64,000 bases of DNA, from the NCBI RefSeq assembly GCF_014127105.1, contig NZ_CP059902.1:901001-965000 (forward strand), written 5' to 3'. The notes under the pieces were generated by a model. It worked only from the letters and a program-made list of their open reading frames with translations, was not told the DNA's origin and ran no database searches. The stretch's first letter is position 1. Each line of letters starts with the position of its first letter. The DNA is from Devosia sp. MC521. GTDB lineage: Bacteria; Pseudomonadota; Alphaproteobacteria; Rhizobiales; Devosiaceae. A program made the translations under genes and the position numbers. Below, in pieces: positions 25,801 to 34,647 of the stretch.

Positions 25801-27045
25801 ATGGCCAAAACTCCAAAACTCTCCAATACCGAAAAGCTCAACCTGATCGAGCAGGGCTATTCCTCTATGGTCATGAACGGGGCAGGGGGCATCACCACCT
25901 CGCCCGTGTTCTCCAAAGTCGCCGACGCTCAGGCCAATGATCGTATTCTGGTGATCGTCGAACTCTCCGGCGGAAATGACGGTCTCAACACCGTCGTGCC
26001 CTATGCCGACGACGCCTATTATCGCGCGCGCCCCAATCTCGGCATTCGCAAAGAAAAGTTGCTCAAGATCGACGATCACATCGGCTTCCAGCGCACCATG
26101 ACCGGCTTTGAGCGTCTCTACAAAGACGGCAATATGAGCATTGTGAACGGCGTTGGTTATGACCAGCCCTCGTTCTCGCACTTCTCGTCCATGGCCTTCT
26201 GGCAGACCGGCGCACCGAACTCTGGCGAAGCTTATGGCTGGCTTGGCCGCATGGCAGATGCCATCGACCCGCAGGGTCACTCGACCAATTTCCTCGTCAA
26301 CATCGACGACAGCCAGTCGCTCGCCGTGCGCTCCATGCATCACGTGCCGCTGGTCTTCAACAATCCGGACAATTTCACTCGTCGCCTGCTCGACGAAGAA
26401 CACGCTGCCATTGCCGCGCTCGACCGCAACTATGGCAATGGCTCGACCAATGCCTCCGAGCAATTCCTGCTCGACATTGCTGCCAGCGCCAACTCATCCG
26501 AGCAATTGGTCCGCGACGCTTGCTCGTCTTATGAGACCCCGGTGGATTACGGCCTCATCCCCTTCGGCCTAGAGCGCGTTGCCGCTCTCATCGCTGCCGA
26601 TTTCCCGACCAAGGTCTACTACGTTCCCTATCGGAACAACGCCTTTGATACCCACGTCTATCAGTCCGATCTGCATGCGCGTCTGTGGTCCTACACCTCA
26701 GATCACATTGCCGGTTTCGTTGAAGACATGGAGCGCATTGGCCGCGGCGACGATGTTGTCGTCATGGTCTTTTCTGAATTCGGCCGTCGCGTCGGTGAAA
26801 ACACCAGCCTCGGCACCGATCATGGCACCGCCGGTCCTGCCTTCGTCATCGGCAAGGGTGTTAAGGGCGGTCAATACGGCGCCATGCCGAGCCTGACCGA
26901 TCTCGACGACGGCAACCTCAAATACACCACCGACTTCCGGCGCATCTACTCGACCCTGATCAATGGGTGGATGGGCTACGAAAACACCTCAGAAATCCTG
27001 AAATCCGACTTCGCCCCAATCGACTTGTTTGCCCGAAATCATTGA
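25801..27045 (+). CDS. DUF1501 domain protein (alkaline-phosphatase-like fold)
   Basis: A 414-residue DUF1501 protein. Family motifs: VIVELSGGNDGLNTVVPYAD (about residue 55), YDQPSFSHFSSMAFWQTG, FDTHVYQSDLHARLW, VMVFSEFGRRVGEN and LGTDHGTAGPAFVIG, the last two resembling the metal ligand regions of sulfatase/alkaline-phosphatase-fold enzymes. Typical DUF1501 proteins begin with a twin-arginine export signal. This one starts MAKTPKLSNTEKLNLIEQGY with no RR motif and no hydrophobic helix, so it is predicted to be cytoplasmic or to travel with a partner. The ATG at 25801 is preferred over the TTG two codons earlier. No function is assigned. Confidence 0.9.
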   Translation: MAKTPKLSNTEKLNLIEQGYSSMVMNGAGGITTSPVFSKVADAQANDRILVIVELSGGNDGLNTVVPYADDAYYRARPNLGIRKEKLLKIDDHIGFQRTMTGFERLYKDGNMSIVNGVGYDQPSFSHFSSMAFWQTGAPNSGEAYGWLGRMADAIDPQGHSTNFLVNIDDSQSLAVRSMHHVPLVFNNPDNFTRRLLDEEHAAIAALDRNYGNGSTNASEQFLLDIAASANSSEQLVRDACSSYETPVDYGLIPFGLERVAALIAADFPTKVYYVPYRNNAFDTHVYQSDLHARLWSYTSDHIAGFVEDMERIGRGDDVVVMVFSEFGRRVGENTSLGTDHGTAGPAFVIGKGVKGGQYGAMPSLTDLDDGNLKYTTDFRRIYSTLINGWMGYENTSEILKSDFAPIDLFARNH

Positions 27046-27070
27046 ACCAACGAGAAGCAGAGAAAATCCG

Positions 27071-28120
27071 ATGTCTCTTACCCGCCGTTCTATTCTAGCC
27101 GCTGCTGCCTTCACCCTCGCAAGTGCAACTGCCATGACTGGCGCCTTCGCCCAGCCAGCCGACATGCTTGAGCTCAAGCTGGCGCTCGGCACTGCCGACG
27201 TCAACTTCAACCCAACCACGGCATCGGTCTATCGTCTTGCCGACACTCTGGGCTTTTACGAAAAGCACGGCGTAAAGGTCGAGATCGTCGCGCTCGATGG
27301 CACGCCACAGGCTGTTGCAGCTTTGAACTCGGGCGCCGTGGACATCGCCGACATCTCCATCGACGCAGCGGTTCGCCTCCGCGCCGAAAACGATGTCGCC
27401 ATTAAGGGCTTCACCTCGGTTGCCCTCGGCAACCCATTCCTCATCGCCACCAAGACCGACATCACCTCGGTTGAACAGCTCGTTGGCCGCAGCTACGCCG
27501 TCGCCGATAACGGCAGCTTGGACTACAACCTCTCGCGCGCTGTGATCGACAGCTTCGGCGTCGACATTGACGGTCCAGATTTCGTCGCCATTGGCGCGCC
27601 AGACATCCGCGTTCAGGCTCTGGCCGTCGGCCGTGTCGATGCGACCACCGTCTCCTTCGGCACCTATCAGTCCATCGCTGGCACTGAAGGCGTCCACATT
27701 CTGGTCGATGCCGACGAATTCGCCAAGCGCTCGCCCGGCCAGTCCAAATTCGTCGCCGCTTTGGAGCCAACTCTCGAAGGCAAGCGTGAAGCCCTTCAGC
27801 GCTTCACCAATGCTCTCGCCGATGCATCGCGCACCATGCAGCAGGATCCACAAATCTGGATCGATGCGATCACCGCAGCGCGTGAAGACCTCACGCCAGA
27901 AGCCATCAAGTCGACCGCCGAGATCAACGTCCGCCGTTGGTGCGTTAATGGCTGTATGAACCCAGAGAGCCTCGACAAGACCGTCGCCTATGCCTACTCG
28001 ACCGCTGATTTTGCCGAAGTGAAGGAAATCCCGGCCAGCGACGTTTACGACGCCAGCTTTGCCGAAAAGATGATGGAAACCCTCGGCAAGGCCGAAGGCA
28101 ATATTCTCGACGCGCGCTAA
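27071..28120 (+). CDS. NitT/TauT-type periplasmic binding protein
   Basis: A 349-residue ABC binding protein. The ATG at 27071 gives SLTRRSILAAAAFTLASATA, a twin-arginine-style signal with cleavage after AFA; an upstream in-frame start would only lengthen the N-region. The mature part starts with MLELKLALGTADVNFNPTTA and contains VAALNSGAVDIADISIDAAV and VEQLVGRSYAVADNGSLDYN, typical of the sulfonate/nitrate/pyrimidine-precursor binding family. It completes the importer formed by the permease and ATPase at 22306-23936. The C-terminal WCVNGCMNP holds two cysteines that could form a disulfide. Ligand unknown. Confidence 0.88.
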   Translation: MSLTRRSILAAAAFTLASATAMTGAFAQPADMLELKLALGTADVNFNPTTASVYRLADTLGFYEKHGVKVEIVALDGTPQAVAALNSGAVDIADISIDAAVRLRAENDVAIKGFTSVALGNPFLIATKTDITSVEQLVGRSYAVADNGSLDYNLSRAVIDSFGVDIDGPDFVAIGAPDIRVQALAVGRVDATTVSFGTYQSIAGTEGVHILVDADEFAKRSPGQSKFVAALEPTLEGKREALQRFTNALADASRTMQQDPQIWIDAITAAREDLTPEAIKSTAEINVRRWCVNGCMNPESLDKTVAYAYSTADFAEVKEIPASDVYDASFAEKMMETLGKAEGNILDAR

Positions 28121-28440
28121 GAGGCACATTTCTGCCAAAAGCCCCTCGGCGCGGTGACCATGCCGCGCCGGGAGCCCATAAAGGCTGGCCAAAGGCCAAG
28201 ACTTGGCCCATTGAGGCCACTCAAACGCCCCAGCAATTTCACGCCTGTAGTCTCCCGCATTTCCCCTCGAAATGCGCCAGCACAAACGCGCTAAGCCCTT
28301 ACGTCACAGTCCCTTTTCCGTTGTTCATGCCCGCCCCAGGCGTCCATGGCAAAATCCCCATATCCATCACAGGCGACTAGCCGAACCAATTTCTTGGTCG
28401 CATAGTGCCCAAACCGTTGGAGGACGGTTTTGGAGGACTT
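28121..28440. other. Intergenic region with hairpins
   Basis: About 320 bp without a gene. A perfect 8-bp GC stem (CGGCGCGG/CCGCGCCG, 28147-28170) starts 26 bp after the binding-protein stop and may end that operon, although no T tract follows. GGCC-rich repeats follow (CTGGCCAAAGGCCAAG). The remainder presumably holds the promoter of the epimerase gene. Confidence 0.5.
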
Positions 28441-29292
28441 ATGAAGCTCGGCATTAACCTGCTCTGTCTAACCGATTTCGTGACAGAGGATCACCTGCCC
28501 ATTCTGCGCCGCCTGAAGGCTCTGGGTTATGACGGCGTCGAAATCCCCATCCTCTCCGGCGAGCCCGACCATTACGCGTGGCTCGGTCGCCAGCTTGACG
28601 CCATTGGCTTAGAGCGTTGCGCCACAGCTATCGTGCCAACGCCCGATGTCAGCCCCATTGCGGCAGACCCAGAAACCCGCGCCAAAGGCCGCGCTCACCT
28701 CAATTGGGCGCTCGATTGCGCCATTGCTCTGGGCGCGCAAAGCCTAGGTGGGCCCATGCACGCGCCCATCGGTCACTTCACCGGCTCCGGTCCCACCGAA
28801 AGCGAACTCAACTACGGCGTTGAAGCGCATCGCGATCTCGCGCAACGCGCTGAAAATAATGGTCTTTTCATAAGTCTTGAGCCGCTTAATCGCTTCGAGA
28901 CCTATTTCCTCAACACCACCACCCAGTGCCGCGATTACGCGCTTCGTGTGGACCATCCCGCCTTCAGGATCATGTACGACACCTTCCACGCCAATATCGA
29001 AGACGGCAACCAAGTTGCTGCCTTTCAAACCGTCGCGCCCCATGTCGGCATCGTCCATGTTTCAGAAAATGATCGTGGCATTCCCGGTCGCGGTCACATC
29101 GACTTTGCTCATATTTTCAACACGATACGCGCATCGGGCTATGACGGCTGGCTCACCCTTGAAGCCTTTGGTGCCGGTCTGCCTGGCATAGCCGCCGCCA
29201 CCCGCGTCTGGCGCCCGCTCTTCCCTGATCACGAAACACTCTTTGCCGAAAGCGCCAGCTTCATTCGGCAGACTTGGGCTGACGCAAAATAG
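28441..29292 (+). CDS. Sugar phosphate isomerase/epimerase-like TIM-barrel protein
   Basis: A 283-residue protein of the xylose-isomerase-like TIM-barrel family, close to D-tagatose/D-psicose 3-epimerases. GGAGG lies 5 bases before the ATG. Metal-site residues can be seen in SLEPLNRFETYF (Glu), MYDTFHANIEDG (Asp and His), VSENDRGIPGRGHIDF (His-type ligand region) and LTLEAFG (Glu). These enzymes interconvert ketoses or related sugars using a divalent metal. It follows the DUF1800/DUF1501-ABC operon on the same strand but with its own 320-bp leader, so co-regulation is uncertain. Confidence 0.85.
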   Translation: MKLGINLLCLTDFVTEDHLPILRRLKALGYDGVEIPILSGEPDHYAWLGRQLDAIGLERCATAIVPTPDVSPIAADPETRAKGRAHLNWALDCAIALGAQSLGGPMHAPIGHFTGSGPTESELNYGVEAHRDLAQRAENNGLFISLEPLNRFETYFLNTTTQCRDYALRVDHPAFRIMYDTFHANIEDGNQVAAFQTVAPHVGIVHVSENDRGIPGRGHIDFAHIFNTIRASGYDGWLTLEAFGAGLPGIAAATRVWRPLFPDHETLFAESASFIRQTWADAK

Positions 29293-29296
29293 GGCA

Positions 29297-29320
29297 GGGG
29301 CGAGGACTTATCCCCGCCCC
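29297..29320 (+). terminator. GC-rich hairpin after epimerase gene
   Basis: GGGGCGAGGA pairs with TCCCCGCCCC (one mismatch, 4-nt loop CTTA), starting 4 bp after the stop. No T run follows, so it is a weak or factor-assisted terminator at best. Confidence 0.45.
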
Positions 29321-29391
29321 CAAAGAACGTGCCACACTGACGACTTTGGCCAGAGAGAATTTTCCCTCAAGGCCCTGATATAGGATTAGTC

Positions 29392-29832
29392 CTAGCTCGC
29401 GCGCTCATCCAAAATGTCGAGGATGGCTGCTGTCGCCACGGCGTAGCCCCGTGCTCCAAGTCCGGCGATCACCGCGTCGGCCCGCATGGAAACATAGGAG
29501 CGGTGGTAGATCGGTTCGCGCTTGTGAATGTTGGAGATATGGAGTTCGATCACCGGGCCTTCAAACATCTTGAGCGCATCAAGCAGCGCCAGTGAGGTGA
29601 AGGTGAAGGCGGCGGGATTGATAAGAATCCCGGCCCCTTCGTCGATGGCCTCATGCACCCAGTTGATCAGCTGTTCTTCACTATTGGTCTGGTGAAAGAC
29701 AACATGGCGCTGACCTGCCGCCTGCCGACACATCTCCTCGACTTCGGCGAGCGTCGTCGTGCCATAAATATGCGGCTCGCGCTTCCCGAGGCGATTAAGG
29801 TTGGGACCGTTCAGAATATAGAGCGGCTTCAT
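29392..29832 (-). CDS. aroQ: Type II 3-dehydroquinate dehydratase
   Basis: A 146-residue type II dehydroquinase, which dehydrates 3-dehydroquinate to 3-dehydroshikimate. It has [19 protein letters not shown] with the catalytic Arg and Tyr, [26 protein letters not shown] and [18 protein letters not shown] with the catalytic His. The ATG at 29832 overlaps the TRAP permease stop as ATGA, so it belongs to the TRAP operon. In this setting, beside a shikimate/quinate dehydrogenase and a 3-dehydroshikimate dehydratase, the role is probably catabolic (quiB-like) rather than aromatic amino acid synthesis. Length is normal. Confidence 0.93.
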   Translation of the reverse strand: MKPLYILNGPNLNRLGKREPHIYGTTTLAEVEEMCRQAAGQRHVVFHQTNSEEQLINWVHEAIDEGAGILINPAAFTFTSLALLDALKMFEGPVIELHISNIHKREPIYHRSYVSMRADAVIAGLGARGYAVATAAILDILDERAS

Positions 29833-31142
29833 AGCGAGACCCCTTGGTATCCGAACATCTTCGGCAACCACAGCACCGTATCCGGCACGAATGTGAAGAG
29901 GATCAGCGCGCCAATCAAAACCCAAAGGAAGGGCATGACATCGCTGATCAAAGCCCGCATCGGGGTTTTGGCTATTCGCGTCATGATGAACAGTAAAAGG
30001 CCGTAGGGCGGGGTGATTAGTCCGAGCATGATATTGACCACGGCAACGACGCCAAAGTGGACCATGTCGATGCCCAGTGCCTGCGCTGCGGGGATCAGAA
30101 CTGGAACGATCACCAGAAGAATGGTCGTGCCTTCAAGAACACAGCCCAACAGCAGCAGGAGGATGTTGACGACGATCAGGAAGGTGATCGGGTCCATATC
30201 CCAAGACAGCAAAATGGCGCTGATGGTGCGGGGGATATTCTCGATGGTGACAACATAATTGAATACCAGTGCGCCAGCGATCAGCATGCCGATGGAGGCT
30301 GTGGTTTTGGCGCTCGTCAGCAGCGATTGGTAAAGCTCCGGCATTTTGACAGCGCGATAAAAGACCACGGAGACAAGCAGCGCATAGGCCGCGGCCACTG
30401 CTGCAGCCTCGGTTGGCGTCGTTACGCCACCATAGATGCCGTACATCAGAACGACGGGCATCATCAGCACCGGCAGTGCTTCCCATGTCATCTTCGGCAG
30501 TTGGCGCAAGGGCACTGGCGGCTCAACAGGGAAGTTCTTCATCCGCGCGGTGATGGCGATAAGCACCATCATAAAGCCAGCCATGATCAGGCCCGGCACC
30601 ACGCCGCCCAGGAACAGATAGCCAATGGAGGTATCTGCCACCAAGGCATAGAGAACCATAGGAATGGACGGGGGAATGATCGGCCCAATAACCGCGGTGA
30701 CAGCGGTCAGCGCTGCAGCATAGGACGGGGTGTATTTATTGTCCTTGGTCATCATGTGCTGCATCATCTTGCCAGAGCCTGCAGCATCGGCCACGGCCGA
30801 GCCTGACATGCCCGCAAAGACAATCGATTGCAGCACGTTCACCTGCGCCAGACCGCCTCGGAAGCGACCGACGAGCGCGTCACACCACTTGAGCAAGCGG
30901 TCAGACAGCGTGCCTGAATTCATAATCTCGGCGGCAAGAATGAACAGCGGCACCGCCAACATGATGTAGTTGGAATACATGCCGTTGAGGAATTGCTCAG
31001 CGACAATGCCGGGATCCTGGCCGCGCATGAAAAGATAGACCAGTGAGCCGCAGATCATTGACACACCCATCGGCAGGCCGAGGAAGGCGAGGAGCGTTAT
31101 CAGGCCCAGCGCAATGCCAAAGGCCAGAGAAATCGTGGTCAT
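29829..31142 (-). CDS. dctM: TRAP transporter large permease (DctM type)
   Basis: A 437-residue membrane protein with about twelve hydrophobic segments. It contains the DctM hallmarks [39 protein letters not shown] and the C-terminal [16 protein letters not shown]. It forms the sodium-driven channel of a tripartite importer with the small permease and binding protein encoded just upstream. Start and stop overlap its neighbours by 4 bp each. The neighbouring pathway suggests uptake of quinate, shikimate, 3-dehydroshikimate or protocatechuate. Confidence 0.92.
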   Translation of the reverse strand: MTTISLAFGIALGLITLLAFLGLPMGVSMICGSLVYLFMRGQDPGIVAEQFLNGMYSNYIMLAVPLFILAAEIMNSGTLSDRLLKWCDALVGRFRGGLAQVNVLQSIVFAGMSGSAVADAAGSGKMMQHMMTKDNKYTPSYAAALTAVTAVIGPIIPPSIPMVLYALVADTSIGYLFLGGVVPGLIMAGFMMVLIAITARMKNFPVEPPVPLRQLPKMTWEALPVLMMPVVLMYGIYGGVTTPTEAAAVAAAYALLVSVVFYRAVKMPELYQSLLTSAKTTASIGMLIAGALVFNYVVTIENIPRTISAILLSWDMDPITFLIVVNILLLLLGCVLEGTTILLVIVPVLIPAAQALGIDMVHFGVVAVVNIMLGLITPPYGLLLFIMTRIAKTPMRALISDVMPFLWVLIGALILFTFVPDTVLWLPKMFGYQGVSL

Positions 31143-31657
31143 ATGCCCGAGCTCACCTTGGTTGGATCAGCGTCACCCGCGAGGCGCCCAAAGGCAGCCT
31201 GCCACGCTACATAGAGCTGGCGTACGATCATCGCGACGGCAAAAATCCCGTAGATGGAATAGAGATAGTCAAAGCGGATCTTGAGATAGGCGGTCTTTTC
31301 CACCTTCATAAACAAGATGTAGTCGATCACAGCTGGCAGCGAGAAGGTAAAGAGCACCACCAACGTGAGCGAGGTGATCAACACCATCACACGCTTCACC
31401 CCGGGCCTAGCCGCGCCATAAAACAGATCAAAACGAATTTCTTCGTTGTCGCGCACGACAAAGGCCGTGCCGAACAGCACCATCCAGAGCCACATGATGA
31501 CGCTAATTTCATGTGTCCAGCCAATCGGCAGGTTCAGCACATAGCGGAACACGATCTGCAGGATGAAAACGATGAACATGATTGCCAGCATAGCGGCAAG
31601 CAGGTTCTCTGCCCGGGCATGCAGCCAGCGGCCAATTGCGGAAATCTTGGGAGACAT
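31139..31657 (-). CDS. dctQ: TRAP transporter small permease (DctQ type)
   Basis: A 172-residue four-helix membrane protein of the DctQ family, with LNLPIGWTHEISVIMWLWMVLFGTAFV at residues about 45-70, where the conserved W.(E)...W pattern lies. The ATG at 31657 follows GAGGAG; a longer reading from 31684 adds only a polar stretch. It bridges the binding protein and DctM subunits. It is separated from the binding-protein gene by 86 bp and overlaps dctM by 4 bp. Confidence 0.87.
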   Translation of the reverse strand: MSPKISAIGRWLHARAENLLAAMLAIMFIVFILQIVFRYVLNLPIGWTHEISVIMWLWMVLFGTAFVVRDNEEIRFDLFYGAARPGVKRVMVLITSLTLVVLFTFSLPAVIDYILFMKVEKTAYLKIRFDYLYSIYGIFAVAMIVRQLYVAWQAAFGRLAGDADPTKVSSGI

Positions 31658-31743
31658 CCGTCCACTCTCCTCGGGAGCTAGCACGAGGCCAGCGGCAAGA
31701 CGGAAGAGGCGACGCGATTGCGCCGCCTCAAATTTGGAGCAAA

Positions 31744-32724
31744 TTAGAGGGCGTTGATGCGCTCAACCACGCCTTCTGGCCAATCCTTGGCAAGATCAGA
31801 CTCAAGGTACTTCTGCTGCGCAAAGCTGCGGAAGGCAGCAAGATCAGGCTCATAGACATCAAGACCTGCGCTGCGGAAGCGCTCGGCCAGTTCGGCCTCG
31901 CGGGCAACGTGCTCATTCTGGCTGAAGTCGATGGCTGCCTTGGCTGCTTGTTCAAACTTGGCCTGCTGCTCGGGGCTCATCGCATCCCAAGACGACTTGG
32001 AGATGACGAGAAGGTCAAAGCCGACCAGATGCGAAGTGAGGGCGATCTGCTTCATCACTTCGTAGAACTTCATGTTCTCGACGTTCGGAAGCGGGTTGTC
32101 CTGCCCGTCAATCGCGCCGGTCTGAAGTCCGGTGTACACCTCGGCATAAGCCATTGGCGTTGGATTGGCACCGATGGACGAACCGAGGAACTGCCAAGCG
32201 TCACCACCCGGCATGCGCAGCTTGACGCCAGCGAGGTCGGCAGGAGTGTTGATCTTCTTTTCGCTGATCAGACCCACGTGACGTGCGCCGAAATAGGTTG
32301 GGCCGATGATGTGAATGCCCAGCTGGTCTTCAGCCATCTTCTTGAACTCAGCGCCTACGTCGCTGTCAAAGAAGGTGCGCAGATGATCGGCATCGCGGAA
32401 GAGATAGGCCGAGGTCAGAACCGACCATGCCGGGATCTGATTGGAGATATCTTGCGGAGCGATATTGCCCATTTCGAGGTTGCCGCGCTGCAGCGCGACG
32501 AGCTCAGTGCCCTGCTTAAAGAGGTTGCCGCCGAGATAGGTTTCGATGGTGTAGTCGTCTGCCACTTGCGCAGACAGCATGCTCATCATCTCAGCGCGAA
32601 TATCGGCTTCAGAAAATACAGCCGAGAAACGCAGGACAGGCTTGTCCTGAGCCATTGTGGGCAACAGTGAAGCGAGCATAAGCCCGCCAACCATCAGCGC
32701 GCGGCGCGATAGCGTTAGCATCAT
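31744..32724 (-). CDS. dctP: TRAP transporter periplasmic binding protein (DctP type)
   Basis: A 326-residue DctP-family binding protein. GGGAGG stands 6 bases before the ATG. The N-terminus LSRRALMVGGLMLASLLPTM is a possible twin-arginine signal. Mature motifs are VLRFSAVFSEADI, GLISEKKINTPADLAGVKLRMPGG (with the conserved Arg that binds the substrate carboxylate) and GAIDGQDNPLPNVENMKFYEV. Carboxylate ligands are the rule for this family, fitting quinate or shikimate. A sigma70-like promoter with an operator inside its spacer lies about 75 bp upstream (32799-32826). Confidence 0.9.
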   Translation of the reverse strand: MMLTLSRRALMVGGLMLASLLPTMAQDKPVLRFSAVFSEADIRAEMMSMLSAQVADDYTIETYLGGNLFKQGTELVALQRGNLEMGNIAPQDISNQIPAWSVLTSAYLFRDADHLRTFFDSDVGAEFKKMAEDQLGIHIIGPTYFGARHVGLISEKKINTPADLAGVKLRMPGGDAWQFLGSSIGANPTPMAYAEVYTGLQTGAIDGQDNPLPNVENMKFYEVMKQIALTSHLVGFDLLVISKSSWDAMSPEQQAKFEQAAKAAIDFSQNEHVAREAELAERFRSAGLDVYEPDLAAFRSFAQQKYLESDLAKDWPEGVVERINAL

Positions 32725-32798
32725 GATTTTCCTCCCTCAGAAAACATTTGTCGGTTGTTCCGACGTCGCCGAAGGCCCTCTCCACCGGCTTTTGTCAC

Positions 32799-32826
32799 TT
32801 TGTACGAACTAGTACGTTCATGTCAA
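32799..32826 (-). promoter_or_regulatory. Promoter of TRAP/aroQ operon with embedded operator (site A)
   Basis: Read on the minus strand: TTGACA (32826-32821), 16-bp spacer, TACAAA (32804-32799). The spacer is almost entirely the 20-bp near-palindrome TGTACGAACTAGTACGTTCA (32801-32820), symmetric around CTAG except for four W positions. A repressor bound here would block RNA polymerase directly. The block GTCACTTTGTACGAACTAGT (32794-32813) is identical at site C before the dehydratase gene and matches 17 of 20 at site B before tetR. Confidence 0.75.
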
Positions 32827-32914
32827 CATTGTTTCCGCCGCATCAATATGCGATCTTTCATTTCATCGGATATTCTTATAATCATCGGTTGAATGCAAGC
32901 GGCGAGGCGATGCG

Positions 32915-33580
32915 GTGATCAATCCGGAAGAGACGATAGGCGAGGCAATCTATCGTCGTCTGCGCGCCGATATTATTTCGTGCGACCTTGCCCCCGGTCA
33001 GAAGTTGAAGCTTGAGCCGCTAAAAGCGCGCTATGACACGGGCTTAGGCACCCTCCGTGAAGTCCTGAACCGCTTGGCGAGTGAAGACTTGGTGGTCGCT
33101 GAAGGGCAAAAGGGGTTTGCTGTGGCACCAGCCACAGTGGCCGATTTGCGCGAAACCGCAGACCTGCGCCTCCTGCTTGAAAGCCACGCGTTAAAGCTCT
33201 CCATCGCGCGTGGTGACCTTGATTGGGAAGGCGAAATCGTCTCGGCCCATCACAAGCTTGCGGCCATCGAAAAGCAACTTTTGGGCGGGCAGAACAAGCA
33301 GACGGTGGAGTGGGTGCGCTATGACTTCGCCTTCCACAATGCGCTGATTTCCGCCTGCGGATCGCGGTCTTTGCTCACGATGCACGCCACCATATTCGAC
33401 CGCTTTTTGCGCTATCACATGCTGGCAGCAAGCTTTCGCGGATCAGGCGTCGTTTCCGATCACAGGGCGCTGCTCGAGCTGGCCTTGGCGCGCGATACGC
33501 AAGGCGCACTCGCCATGCTCAGCACCCATATTGAGAGCGGCCTCAACCATGTGCTGCAGACCAAGCTCCTCGCGGCTTAA
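32915..33580 (+). CDS. GntR-family regulator with FCD domain
   Basis: A 221-residue regulator: N-terminal winged helix-turn-helix (AIYRRLRADIISCDLAPGQK, DTGLGTLREVLNRLASEDLV) and a C-terminal all-helical FCD ligand domain (residues about 80-215) that usually binds a carboxylate through a metal. It starts with GTG at 32915. It is divergent from the TRAP operon with 190 bp between, and its 3' end overlaps that of the dehydrogenase gene by 4 bp. It may control the TRAP operon together with, or instead of, the TetR protein. Confidence 0.88.
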   Translation: MINPEETIGEAIYRRLRADIISCDLAPGQKLKLEPLKARYDTGLGTLREVLNRLASEDLVVAEGQKGFAVAPATVADLRETADLRLLLESHALKLSIARGDLDWEGEIVSAHHKLAAIEKQLLGGQNKQTVEWVRYDFAFHNALISACGSRSLLTMHATIFDRFLRYHMLAASFRGSGVVSDHRALLELALARDTQGALAMLSTHIESGLNHVLQTKLLAA

Positions 33581-34497
33581 GCAAAGCGTGCGAAGGTTTT
33601 GGCCATTTCCTGCGGGTCCGCTGCTTGCCCGGCAAACAGCGTGAATGCTCCAACGGCCTGATAGATCGCCATGCCGCCGCCGGACAGTACCCGGCATCCC
33701 TTTTCCCGAGCCGCTTTGATCAGCTCTGTCTCGCGCGGAAAATAGATAATATCGACAATGAATTGCTCGGCGCAAAGCAGGTCTGGCGCCAGAGGCATGC
33801 CGGGCAGCTTTTCCATGCCCACTGGCGTTGTATTGACCGCGCCGCAGGCCCCAACAATCGCTGACTGCAGCTGATCTGGTGCGATAGCCCTAACCCGCGC
33901 GCCATTCGCCTTTGCCATTTGCTCCGCCAAGGCACGGGCTTTCTCAACATCGACATCGACAATATCGAGCGCGCTAACGCCGAGCCCAATCAGCGCCTGC
34001 GCCACGGCAGAGCCAGCACCACCTGCGCCCAGTTGGATCACCCGACCCAAGTCTTGGGTGCCAAATGCGGCCGTAAAACTTTGCGCGAAGCCAGAGCAAT
34101 CAGTGTTGTAACCGTGGGACCCACCCGCCTGGAACACGACGGTATTTACAGCGCCAATAGCGCGGGCCTCTGGGGTTAAACCATCAAGCAGCGGAACAAT
34201 CGCTTGCTTGAATGGGAAGGTCACATTGCATCCGCGATACCCCTTTGCCTTCATCTCGCTGAGCACTTCGGCAAGCGCGCTGTCGGGCAGGCCCAGCGCA
34301 TCAAAGTCAATCAGATCATAGCGATAGGCGAGGCCTAAACGTTCGCCCTCTTTCTCGTGCATGATCGGGGTCAACGACGCACCAATACCGCGTCCCAGCA
34401 GTCCGATTCGAAGTGTTGGCCCAGATTGATTGAGGTCGGATCGCATGGCGTCGACACGCGAAAGTGCCGCTTTTGCACGCTCAAACTGCATAGACAC
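33577..34497 (-). CDS. Shikimate/quinate dehydrogenase
   Basis: A 306-residue NAD(P)-dependent oxidoreductase of the AroE/QuiA family. It has the substrate-binding GIGASLTPIMHE (SxS motif with Thr in place of the second Ser), catalytic Lys in GCNVTFPFKQAIV, catalytic Asp in GYNTDCSGF, the nucleotide loop QLGAGGAGSAVA, and GGGMAIYQAVGAFTLF near the end. The GTG at 34497 is 8 bases after GGGGAG and is the preferred start. The acidic stretch DIVDVDVEKA where NADP enzymes have basic residues points to NAD use and a catabolic role (quinate to 3-dehydroquinate or shikimate to 3-dehydroshikimate). Confidence 0.88.
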   Translation of the reverse strand: MSMQFERAKAALSRVDAMRSDLNQSGPTLRIGLLGRGIGASLTPIMHEKEGERLGLAYRYDLIDFDALGLPDSALAEVLSEMKAKGYRGCNVTFPFKQAIVPLLDGLTPEARAIGAVNTVVFQAGGSHGYNTDCSGFAQSFTAAFGTQDLGRVIQLGAGGAGSAVAQALIGLGVSALDIVDVDVEKARALAEQMAKANGARVRAIAPDQLQSAIVGACGAVNTTPVGMEKLPGMPLAPDLLCAEQFIVDIIYFPRETELIKAAREKGCRVLSGGGMAIYQAVGAFTLFAGQAADPQEMAKTFARFA

Positions 34498-34586
34498 GAC
34501 CAATGCTCCCCGTCGCTGGGCGTTGGTTCACCCGCGCACTTGTTTTATGCGCTGCTGCCCCGTTACAACGATAGCAGACGATTTGC

Positions 34587-34613
34587 GTCACAATGTACGA
34601 ACTGGTTAGTTTA
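34587..34613 (+). promoter_or_regulatory. Operator site B upstream of tetR gene
   Basis: GTCACAATGTACGAACTGGT (34587-34606) matches sites A and C at 17 of 20 positions and continues TAGTTTA. It is about 40 bp before the TetR start, as expected for autoregulation. It lies within the intergenic region shared with the divergent dehydrogenase gene, so one protein could control both. Confidence 0.68.
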
Positions 34614-34647
34614 GTCAATTCTGGCGCGCGCGAGAGAGGTGCCTATA

